The notes beneath the pieces were generated by a model, which saw nothing but the letters and a program-made list of their open reading frames with translations, searched no databases and was not told where the DNA came from. A stretch of 64,000 nucleotides of DNA, taken from NCBI GenBank assembly GCA_945643635.1, contig CALZFC010000080.1, positions 1,790,001 through 1,854,000 on the forward strand, in the 5' to 3' direction. Both the position numbers and the translations under genes were made by a program. The DNA is from Allodiplogaster sudhausi. Lineage: Eukaryota; Nematoda; Chromadorea; Rhabditida; Diplogasteridae. Shown piece after piece: positions 54,937 to 64,000 of the stretch. Numbering within the stretch: position 1 is the stretch's first letter; each line of letters starts with the position of its first letter.

Positions 54937-57900
54937 TCAGAGCTCAGTCTTGTCAAGGTCGACATCAGAAAGGTCGATATCCTCGACCTCTGGCAGGGCT
55001 CCGTCCTTGCCGTCCCAGGCATCGATCTTGCTGGCCTGACAAAGAGATATCTTGCATTGAATGGCCGAAACAGCTGATAAGAGAAAGCACTATCCACCTT
55101 CGGGAAGTCTCCCCGAAGCGGCGCCGTCTGGCCCTTTCCATAGCTGAGATCGCGCAGGAACTCGTTGATTCCATCCTGAATAGCATATTTATATCTACGA
55201 ATGTTATTGTACCTATTAAAAACGATTGCGTAAAAAGGGAAAAAGCATACAGTACCTTGCCGAAGGATCCCTTGAGCATGGCGAACTTCTGCTTACGGTA
55301 GTTCAGAGCAGTCATGGCGGGATAGCCAAAACCGCCAACGCCGAAGGCTTCTTCGATAGCTGGCTGAGCGGCAGCCTCCTGAAGATGGAGAATGCCATAA
55401 TATATTATAAAATCATATCTCATTTCTTTCATTCAGATTTTGAGATTGGATTGTTTCCACATAAAAAGAAGGGATGAATTTACCAGCCAGATCCAGCCCC
55501 AGCCGTTCTTCTTGAACTTGTCTCCAAGCTCGCGGAGGACCTTCAAGTAGTCGTTGCGGCACTTGGACTGGCAGTCCAGGATGTGAGGAAGGAAGGCGAA
55601 GATGCAACTGAAAGGCAGAATCATCTACTTCTCAATGACTCCATTTAATCATAAAATAAAAGACAAAAAATAACTCACAGTTGTCTTTCCTTGCAAGCGC
55701 CTTCGACAACTTCCTGGTTGATTCCCTCGAGAACCTCGGGAGCTGGCAGATTCTCTTGCACCTGCGATTATTGGAATAACCAATATTCTTGTAACTAGTG
55801 CATATCCAGCAAGTTCAACATCAGTGATAGTAGAAAGTAAAACTACAAAGGGATCAACAGAACAATTTGAACAGTGTAATCAGTGCTGAACAAGGTCGGC
55901 GCATGCGCCGTGTTGGACCCCCCCCCCCCCCCCCGACCTGATCAAAATCCCGTTGAACCCCCCCCCCCCCACGAAGCACTTTTTTTTGCTTGAAAAACTG
56001 CACTTTTTCCACAAGAAAGGTGATTTTTGACCGAAAAAGTCATTTTTTCAGCTTTGTACCCCTCCCGCCTGGAGTCTTGCACCGGACCTTGTTCAGCACT
56101 GAGTGTAATAGTACATACTGGGTGAATGAAAGAGCATTACATCTCCCCACTTTGAATTGAGAGCAAAGAAGAAACCTTGTTGTTAGCCCAGGAGACGATG
56201 TCTCCGCTGGAGCGGCCTCCGTCATATTCAACCGCATCCGAAGCATCGCTGCCGGGGGCGAAGTATTTGATGGTCGGGAAGCCACGGATCGAGAACTTGT
56301 TCGCTGTCACTGTGTGCACTGTCGCATCCAGGGCGCCAAGCTGTAATTAAAGAGAGGGAGAGAAGATAAGAGTAATAGAGAGAAAGAGGGAAGATAAGAG
56401 TGCATAGATGACAGAGGAAACATAACCATACCTTGACTTTGCCCTTGAGCTGAGATGCTGCGGCCTTCCACTGCGGCTCCAGGTTCTTGCAGTGGCCGCA
56501 CCTTCAATAACATAGCTCGACTATTTTTTTCGAACAATGCCGAATAATGCAATGAACGTTTTAATACACTATGCTAATGGGAAGAAAAGTAAATAATAGA
56601 CGCACCAGGGAGCGAAGAATTCAACCAGCCAAATGTCCTTGCTGTTGAGGACAAGCTGAAATTTATCAGTTAATTGACACCTTTTTTCCTCGATTGCTTC
56701 TCGTTTCTTAAACAATACATATGAATAATATGCTAAGAATATTATCGGAAACGACTTTTGAGATTTCAAACGACCATTGAAACATCACAAAGGTGTTAAA
56801 CCTTCTCAAAGTTGGCATCGGTGAGCTCAACGACGTCGTCTCCGCCGCCGCTGCCACCGCGGGAAGAACCGGAGGAGGACGAGGAGCTCTTGCCACCGAG
56901 ACGGGCAGACACCGCTGCCTTGGCAGCTGCGATTGCTGCGTCAGCAATGGCCTGGGCAGTACGAGCACCTGCAGAAAGAAAGAGAGAGAGAGAGAGAGAG
57001 AGATGAGATGGGTAGAGAGAGTGAGAAGAAAGCGCTTGACCGTTCAACTGTGCAACACGTTGCGAATGTTAACTCTTGTTCCTTTCACCCACGTGGCAAT
57101 ATACATCAATGACCACATGATATATTTGTTCAACTGCCGTTCTCTCATATTACTAAAGGAACGAGAAATAGGATGGAGGAGGAGGGGGGGGGGGGCTTAA
57201 ACAGGAACGATGTTCAACGTGTGGCCATTACCAATGCTGACGTGGACAAAAGGAAGCAACTTCTCAGACAAACACAATTCAAAAAAGAGTGGAGTTGAAA
57301 TGCTGGAATCGGAAGAAAAGATAATGAGCACGTAAATTAAGTCAAGGCAAGGCGAGATTGAAATAGAGAGCGAGAGGGAGAGATAGATAGAGAGAGAGAG
57401 AGAGATATGGTCGCTCCGGGCAAGAAAACAGGCAAACAGATCTTTCTATCGAGGGTAAGCAAACTAACCGCATGGGAGGGTCAGTGTACTGGCTGACCGA
57501 TTCGAGAGTATTTCTTATGTGTGTTATAGCAAAGTGAAACGGAGAAGAAACTAAGGAAGAAGAAGAAGAACCAACCGTTATAGTCCGTTGGCTGCTTCTT
57601 GTCGGCTCCGAAGATCTTGATGGTCGGGAAGCCACGCACGTTGTATGGAGAGCCGACCGCCTGAAGCAAGATCGTGAAAGGAGAGAATATAAAGGATGAC
57701 AACAGATCATGCTGGAATTTATATAAATAGTAAAGTAGAATACACGCACCTGATGCTGCGTCATGTCAACAGCGCCGACTCGGACGACTCCCTTCAGTGC
57801 AGAGGCCGCTTTATTGTACTCGGGCACGAGGCTCTTGCAGTGGCCGCACCTGCAACTCCGAATTTATTCCACTTGTACACATCATTAAGTCATCCCTGGA

Positions 57901-58213
57901 CAAGGCTACATTCTCATAATAAGCTGGAGCAGCTAAAGAAGAATTGAAAAAAAACAACTGACCAGGGAGCGTAGAACTCGACAACCCAGATGTCGTCGCT
58001 GTTGATGACTTCCTTCTGGAAGTTGGCAGCCGTCAGCTCAACGACGGGGTCCTTGGAAGAGTACAATGCGGACGACGAAGTCGCCACTGAAGAAAATATA
58101 GCATTTCTTTTTTCTGATACAATTGGTGAATAAGATTGTAAAAACAAAGGCAACATGGTAGTTAAAAGTTAGAAAAAGAAGGTCTAACAGAGAGCGACGA
58201 GGAGAAGCTTCAT
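54937..58213 (-). CDS. PDIA6: Protein disulfide isomerase PDIA6 (P5)
   Basis: ER-lumen oxidoreductase that forms and rearranges disulfides. Thirteen exons in phase: 58213-58189, 58086-57963, 57849-57750, 57660-57576, 56968-56802, 56655-56606, 56501-56432, 56340-56176, 55761-55679, 55607-55484, 55378-55256, 55175-55098, 55035-54937; 430 residues (human 440). A signal peptide ([15 protein letters not shown]) is followed by two thioredoxin domains, each with EFYAPWCGHC or EFFAPWCGHC (Cys51/54 and Cys185/188) and GFPTIK. A Ser/Gly linker ([19 protein letters not shown]) separates them. The b-type domain has [13 protein letters not shown] and [18 protein letters not shown]. The acidic tail ends KTEL, an ER-retrieval signal. 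Exon 7 uses a TTGAAG acceptor. The intron before exon 5 has a CT array next to its acceptor; the intron before exon 9 contains a MITE. Confidence 0.96.
55881..56101. mobile_element. 221-bp hAT-like MITE in a PDIA6 intron
   Basis: Inverted ends CAGTGCTGAACAAGGTC and GACCTTGTTCAGCACTG are exactly complementary. They are flanked by the 8-base direct repeat AGTGTAAT (55873-55880 and 56102-56109), the target size typical of hAT transposons. The inside holds two poly-C runs and GC-rich GGCGCATGCGCC. Non-coding. Confidence 0.92.
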
Positions 58214-58649
58214 GGTTGCCCCGGGGCAGGCAGGAGTAGAGAGGGTGGTCCTGATTGGGAAGTGGAGTTGACTAAATCAGTGGACCACCTGTTCAGACAG
58301 TACAATGGAGTGACGTCGCCCAAGGGAGAAGAGCATCGGAATGAAATTCGTGGTCTGCGTTCATTGGTGGGTTACGACTGACTCCGCCCATCTAAACGAA
58401 ATTCACTTGCGCAAAGTTTAATTTCAAATTTGGAGTCTGACGCAGAATTTTCTCCCTCTTTCTCTTTATTTCTCTCCTTCGAAACGCTCTCTCGTACTTA
58501 TGATGACTTCACAAAAAACTGTGCTCTTACTTTCCATTATTTTGACAAAACTTATAAATGAGGTCTTTTTTGCATATTTACTCTGTTTCGTCGTGATAGC
58601 AAGAATATTTCTCAGGTTTCATTTGCAATTTATTCGAATTTTTAGAGCA
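58214..58649. other. Divergent region PDIA6 / PRPF38B
   Basis: Contains both promoters. CCACCTG, TGACGTC and CCAATCAGG-like elements occur near 58250-58320 on the PDIA6 side. Function not shown. Confidence 0.4.
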
Positions 58650-60555
58650 ATGGCGATGCCCGTGAGTACGGAGACAGGAATGGAATTGATGTACGAGGAC
58701 GATATCTACGACAACTCTATTCCGGACATTCAGGCACGGTTATGAGCTCATTACAACGTGTTGTTATCATTCTATTCTTAACCAGACAATACATTTGCAT
58801 ATTGCAGAAAGTAACTCGCAAGAATAATACGCTGGCAATCTGGGGAAATCAGAAGACGATGAATCTGAATGGTCTGGTGCTCGAGAACGTAGTCCAGTGC
58901 ACGTACTATAAGAACGTCCTGGCAGAGTACTCGACTTTCCAGCAACTGGTCGACGAGACTTATTACAGTGTTCGTTCCTAACTTTTCTTTATCTTTCTCT
59001 GACAATGAGTTCAATCCTCGCTTTGTCTTACAATCCTCGATTTGATGCAGGTCAAGCATCTCGAGCCTTGGGAGAAGGGAACTCGCAAGACTCAAGGAAT
59101 GACAGGCATGTGCGGAGGTGTAAGTTGTTGCGGTTCTTTTTCCGCTTTGTTTTCTTATTAAAAAAAAATTTTTTTTTATGATTTCATGCTCCATGATGGA
59201 CTTCATTTCATGACGGTTGTGATTTGCAGGTGCGCGGAGTGGGCGCGGGCGGAGTCGTTTCTTCTGCTTATTGTCTACTGTACAAGTTCTTCACGATGCG
59301 AGTGACTAGGCAAGAATTTGCAACTCTTGGCTAGTTTCCTGGAATTTCTTTGACATGGAGAAGAGTGAATTGAGAGAAGAAGTGTTATTGTAGAAAGCAG
59401 TTGGTGAGCATGATCAACTCGAACAACTCGCCGTATCTCCGTGGAATTGGCTTCATGTACATCCGGTACTGCCAGCCTCCGAGCGACCTCTATGCGTGGT
59501 TCGAGCCTTACTTGGTCAGTTGACCACTTTAAGAAGGAAAACAAAGTTATAAAACGCGAGTTAAATCTGTTGTCTGCGATCTGAGCTAGTCTGCACTTGT
59601 TACATTTCGGATGTGAGCAACCTTTTCGCCTTAGGACGATGACGATGTGGTCGACCCTCGCTCTGGTGGCGGTGACTCTATGACCTTTGGGCAGGTAAGC
59701 ATTGTTAAAAAAAAGATGAATAGTAAAGGAAGAAGTACGTCTCAGGTTGTACGAATGATGTTGAACAAGCTCGACTGGTACGGAACTCTATTCCCGCGAA
59801 TTCCAGTGCCCATTCAGGTGATCTTCTTTCTGTGTCGTAAGTTGTCAGAGGGGATATTCCTGTCATTCTAAAGCCATGTAAGGATAAGATTGCCTGTTTA
59901 AAAAAAATCAAGTTAATTCAAGGTACTGGGATAAGTCTTGTGTTACTTTGCAGAAGGAAATCGAAGCGAAGCTGCTGGAATACTCAAAGGCGGTTATTGA
60001 AGAGGAGAAGCGCGAGTACAATAGGGAGAGGCGAGTGTTGTGTAATTATGCATTTGGAATCGAGAATATCATTCCTTTCCCGTTGTCATTGGGTGTCTTC
60101 TTCCGCATTGTAATTGTTTATTCCTAGGGAAGCTCGAAAGCGTCCCCGAGACGAGCCCTCTTCAGCAGCGAAGCAGTCGGAGGAGAAGAAGCCACGAGTG
60201 AAAAGCCGCTGCCATCACCACCTCAGGCACCACCATTGCAGGAAACACCGCAAGGAATGCCCCAAGCAGGCCAAGAGGTCATTTACTTAACAAAATCCAG
60301 ATTGTCCTTTACTTTTGGGGATTTACGAGTGCGGAGCCATTTGTGGTGGGAATACCCGTGCATAAGCTGAAGAATAACATTGTAGAAACATTAAAAGTTT
60401 AAATATCCAGTCAAACTTATCGTGCCAATTCAAAAGTAGTCTTATTTTATAGAGAGCATGCAGCGAAGGAGGAGGAAGAACGCAAGAATAAAGAGAAGGA
60501 AACGCCGTCCACCGAAGGAGCGGCAGAAAAGAATGGCCAAGCCAAGGAAGATTAA
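58650..60555 (+). CDS. PRPF38B: Pre-mRNA splicing factor PRPF38B
   Basis: PRP38-domain protein of the spliceosome. Exons: 58650-58733, 58808-58969, 59051-59119, 59230-59309, 59394-59514, 59635-59694, 59746-59817, 59954-60030 (or 60034), 60128-60277, 60453-60555. The PRP38 core is strongly conserved: LAIWGNQKTMNLNGLVLENV, HLEPWEKGTRKTQGMTGMCG, VRGVGAGGVVSSAYCLLYKF, RGIGFMYIRYCQPPSDLYAW and LDWYGTLFPRIPVPIQKEI. Introns 1 and 4 begin with GC (CAG|GCACGG, TAG|GCAAGA). The last three exons can be read in two frames. A GC donor after 60030 gives a His/Lys-rich then Glu-rich tail; a GT donor after 60034 gives a Pro-rich segment. I cannot choose between them. The long RS tail of the human protein is absent or much reduced. 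Confidence 0.88.
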
Positions 60556-60937
60556 CTCGAGAACTATTTCCACTTTATATTGTACAGTTGTTTCTTTCCG
60601 TCTCCATCTCAGTCGTATTCCTTGTTCTTCTAGTGTGAATCCTTCAATATCTGTCTGTCACTGTTACTTCATTGCATTCTGGTTTGAGTAAGACACGTGT
60701 TGTGATCTCGGAATATCTCTTAGTTATTATTTATCGCTATAAAGTGGTGAGTAATAAAGAGGCGAACATTAATTGTAGTTGTTGCCATGGTTTTTTTTTC
60801 CAGTCGCTCTTGCGCTGGTCGACAATTATCTGCTTATTTCGCTTTGGGGAGCATTTTGCTTCACTACGTTTTAGCTTTGGATGTTCATTACAATTAGAAC
60901 TACATGATGAGTACTGTAACTGTTTAAGAGAAGCGAA
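60556..60937. other. Spacer between PRPF38B and UCHL5
   Basis: A strong T-run ending CCAG at about 60802 lies 136 bases before the UCHL5 ATG and could be a spliced-leader or 5' UTR acceptor. No gene. Confidence 0.5.
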
Positions 60938-63316
60938 ATGGCCGACGCTGGAAATTGGTGCTTGATTGAATCTGACCCGGGAGTCTTCACTGAAATGATG
61001 CGTAGTCTCGGGGTTAACGGGCTGCAGGTTCGGAGGAACTTTCGAGATACAGTTGACTGTTAAAAAGAAAAGAGGAATGAAAGCGGTATGATTCAGGTCG
61101 AAGAGCTCTACTCCCTGGACGACACGGAGTTCGCGCAGATGCAGTCGGTTTAGAGAATTCTTATGAGATCTTGCAATTAGTATATACCATATGTAAGATA
61201 TGGTTATGCGATGATTTAGGCCTGTCCATGGCCTTGTCTTCCTGTTCAAGTGGCGTCCTGGAGAGGAGCCATCGGGAACACCTTCCACGAATGGAGATGT
61301 CTTCTTTGCTCAACAGGTCGAGTTCTTAAGTATTCAGTTGTTTTATCAAAGGAAACAGTAATACTTTCTTAATTAATATTTCAAATTTAGGTGATCATGA
61401 ATGCTTGCGCAACACAGGCAATTGTGAACTTGCTGATGAATCTTGAAGAGAGTGAAGATATTAAGGTCGGGTTTTGATTATGAAATATTGGGAATAATTT
61501 TTTTTACATGCCCTTTGTTAACTATTTATTTGAAGTGTATTATTTCGTCGGCTTCAGATCGGCAATGTCCTCAAGGAGTACCGCGATTTCACGAAGGAGT
61601 TTGATCCTAGCGTTAGTTAACTTCATTTTATACATTATTGTCTATCCACGTTCTACATTGATGATAATGGGGTTCGTAGTTTCCCAGTCATTTGGTAAGT
61701 TCGTTTATTTTCCTTGAAAAAATAAACATGACGGCCCTTACAATTACTCCTCATTTGAAGCATAAAAGAAGAGATTTGTTAAGACCCGCGGCCTGTGCCT
61801 TTCGAACTCCGAGCCCATCCGCGCTGTCCACAACAGCTTCGCCAGACAGCAACTGTACGAGTTGGACATGAAGGGCGGCAAGGAAGAGGACAACTACCAC
61901 TTCATCACCTATCTACCCGTCAAGGGAAAGGTTAAGGGCCTTTCTGAGGCGGTTTGATCATTCCAGCTTATGAATTTGTATACTGATTTGGAATTTTTGA
62001 AGGGAATAAAAGACATTGTCGAGGACCCAGTAAAACAGGGTAGGTTAGCTGCGTAAAACTGGGTGAGGTATCTGGTGTCCACTGCTTAAGATGGTCAGTG
62101 CGCCGTGTTCATCTCTGCTTGCTTAGAGCCGTGTTGAATCATCCGATCTGCTTAAAGGAAAATTTTTTTGCATGAAAAGAATAATTTCTTTTCCAAAAAA
62201 AAAAGAATATATATGAGAAAAGAAGATATTTTGTGGCTTTGTATCCTCCTGGTTTGTAGTCGTGCTCCGGACCTAGCTCAGTACTGGGGCTGACAAGTAG
62301 TCGAAAAGTACGGGGAGTCTGTGTTACCTACAGTAAGGTTTGCTCACTGTTTTTTGTGCTTTTATAATTCCATATGCCTATCATGTTCTTACTGCATTCA
62401 TTGTGAATGAGAAAAGTGGGAAGAAATGGAGTTTAAGAGATGGATGAGTTGTCTGAATGCAGGTGTACGAGCTGGACGGTTTGATGGAGTGCCCACTGGA
62501 AGTGGGAGAGATAAAGGAAGGACAGAGCTGGCTCGATGTCGCACGCCCTGTCATACAAGCACGCATTAACAGGTTGGCGGAGATATCCAAGATGATGATC
62601 ACTCCTTTCCTGTCAATTGCAGATACAGCGACGGAGAAATCCACTTCAACCTCATGGCAGTGATCTCGGAGAGGAAGCAGAAGTACATTCGACGCCTGGA
62701 AGAACTCGCATCGGTCAGTGGAGGAGGGTATTTCAACCAAACACTCATTCCATTCTAGTCTGGCATGGAGACCGAGGCAATTGCACAAGAGATATGCGAT
62801 CTCCAGAACATGATCGAGGAGGAGGACAACAAGATGAAGCGACAGAAGATTGAGAACATTCGCAGGTTAAAAACGACCAGCGCAGAAAGGGGATACTTTG
62901 ATTTTGCTTAAACAAGAGTGCTTGGATATTTCCTGTAAAGTCCATATGTATTGTCGGATGAAGATGCAGTAGCATCAGGTGTGATTTATATGCTGGGTTC
63001 CTCTAGATCGATGGATGGTTTGGAAGTGGTAAGCAAGGTTATTTTAATTCTTTGAGACGCCACAACTACGTGCCATTCATTGTGGAGTTGCTGCGCTGCC
63101 TCGCACAGGAGAACAAACTCGTCGGCCTTGTTGAGCAGGTTTTCAGTTTGCAGTATAGAGAAAAGCGATCTTTTATATTACATTACGAGTACAATTGAGT
63201 GTGATTGATGAAGAACCCTTATTTATTCATTTCAGGCGATTGAAAAGGCCGATGCGAAGAAGAAAGACAAGGATGGCAAGGAAGAAGACAAGGACAAGAT
63301 GAAGGCCAAGGCATAA
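60938..63316 (+). CDS. UCHL5: UCHL5/UCH37, proteasome and INO80 deubiquitinase
   Basis: Cysteine protease that edits ubiquitin chains at the 19S proteasome (recruited by RPN13) and also binds INO80. Eleven exons in phase: 60938-61027, 61097-61143, 61220-61316, 61391-61465, 61558-61611, 61784-61930, 62463-62572, 62623-62713, 62759-62865, 63057-63138, 63236-63316; 326 residues (human 329). It starts MADAGNWCLIESDPGVFTEM. Catalytic residues: Cys84 in MNACATQAIV, His160 in YHFITYLPV, Asp175 in VYELDGL. The UCH37 tail has RQKIENIRRRHNYVPFIVEL and the ULD-type C-terminus, ending in a Lys-rich run. Exon 10 uses a TTTGAG acceptor. A decayed MITE sits in intron 6. Intact. Confidence 0.97.
62079..62286. 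mobile_element. Decayed relative of the PDIA6-intron MITE, in UCHL5 intron 6
   Basis: Its right end GCTCCGGACCTAGCTCAGTACTG aligns with the right end of the 55881-56101 element, and GTGCGCCGTGTT near its left end matches GCGCCGTGTT there. The inside shares T-rich, GCATGAAAAG-like sequence. The target duplication is no longer visible. Confidence 0.65.
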
Positions 63317-64000
63317 TTAAAAGATCTAGCCAAGATGAGATCATTAACGTGTATTACTTATATATTTATTTGTTGACCATCTGTTTATGCCCTGTGCTAC
63401 TTTTCTGTTTAAGCTATATACTTATGCTGGTCTATGGACACTTTTTAAGAGAGATAAAAGCTATGAAAAGATACTACTTCAGTGGCAACTGTCGTTGGGA
63501 TGAGTTGTGCGAAGGAATAGTATGCTGGTTCGCGTTCATTAGGTGGTTTACGACCCGATAGCACTTTTGATTATCTATTAGCAGAATCAGTGACTAATGA
63601 GTGTATAGTTTAACAGCCGCGGTTGTTAAACTATACACTGCAGAACTGTTAAACTGTAAACTGCAGCCGTCGAGGGTCAATGCAACCTAATTTGCTGTAT
63701 TGGCATCTGTGTGACCCACCGGAGTGCTTGTGTTGTAAGAGGGGTACGGTGACTCATTTCTTGCAATAGGATTTTCGGACTTTTCTCTTGACTCTTCCTT
63801 CCTTCCTTTTCACGAAGTTCTTAAGAACCGCTTTGCTTGACCCCTGATTCTCTTAAAAAGAGACGCCAGAGTAGTGCTCATTGGGTTCAGCTTTCTTGGT
63901 GTATTCAGATAATAAAATCACAGAGTGAGATTCCTGTGTTAGTATTTGTTTGTTTTCATTCCCTTCAAGTCTGGACGGCTCATTCTCGCTTATTATGAAT
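63317..64000. other. 3' flank of UCHL5 to the window end
   Basis: No gene recognised. Contains the long hairpin at 63600. An open frame at 63349-63561 has no splice or family support. Confidence 0.6.
63600..63639. repeat. Perfect 16-bp hairpin with GCCGCGGT loop
   Basis: AGTGTATAGTTTAACA and its exact complement TGTTAAACTATACACT flank an 8-base GC loop that contains the palindrome CCGCGG. A second weaker repeat of the same words follows directly (CTGCAG ... GTTAAACTGTAAACTGCAG). Confidence 0.85.

Noticed and set aside
60737..61288. A 183-codon minus-strand open frame opposite UCHL5
   Set aside because: It is the reverse of conserved UCHL5 exons and introns and shows no family match or splice signals.

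Overview
This window is nuclear DNA from a small animal, very probably a nematode. Genes have many short exons (often 50-170 nt), short introns that mostly end in T-rich CAG, and tight spacing on both strands. The histone H2B begins [15 protein letters not shown] and its body reads like nematode H2B. Several genes have a pyrimidine-rich CAG 20-140 nt upstream of the ATG, where a nematode spliced leader could be joined. I cannot name the species. A rhabditid or diplogastrid worm would fit, but that is inference.

I rebuilt exon by exon, checking splice phase at every junction: USP14 (3.2-6.8 kb, +); the dolichol cis-prenyltransferase DHDDS (7.3-12.1 kb, +), with a complete GIPC gene antisense inside its sixth intron; a small two-exon gene (14.1-14.5 kb, -); a membrane-anchored Lys-rich repeat protein (14.8-16.9 kb, +); two tandem SLC2A13/HMIT-like sugar or myo-inositol transporters (19.2-24.2 and 26.7-31.9 kb, +); mitochondrial ribosomal protein bL35m (32.5-33.1 kb, -); a three-Ig-domain protein (33.9-35.9 kb, +); RNA helicase DDX47 (36.3-39.4 kb, +); SAGA subunit SPT3/SUPT3H (39.9-42.5 kb, -); a NADAR-domain protein (43.6-45.7 kb, +); core histones H2A (-), H2B (+) and H4 (-) at 49.2-51.9 kb, all with introns; GINS2/PSF2 (52.4-53.0 kb, +) and an unidentified charged protein just downstream; PDIA6 (54.9-58.2 kb, -); splicing factor PRPF38B (58.7-60.6 kb, +); and proteasome deubiquitinase UCHL5 (60.9-63.3 kb, +). 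The set is mostly housekeeping. Both proteasome-associated cysteine deubiquitinases (USP14, UCHL5) lie in the same 64 kb.

Mobile and repeated DNA: a 3.0-kb fold-back element flanked by TTAA (46144-49172), carrying a 333-bp nested MITE whose empty site survives in the other arm; an 813-bp inverted-repeat element (12956-13768); a 221-bp hAT-like MITE with an 8-bp target duplication in a PDIA6 intron and a decayed relative in a UCHL5 intron; and many (CT)n arrays, usually pyrimidine-rich on the sense strand of the host gene and often touching the 3' splice site.

Two splicing habits stand out. Introns with GC donors (CAG|GCA) recur in USP14, the NADAR gene and PRPF38B. Acceptors of the form TTGAG or TTGAAG recur in at least ten genes. 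The tandem transporters show a sharp 1-kb block of near identity at their 3' ends, introns included, which looks like gene conversion. I did not find a clearly new biochemical system. The best leads are the splice-site classes, the repeat-per-exon lysine-rich protein, the fold-back element and the nested antisense GIPC.
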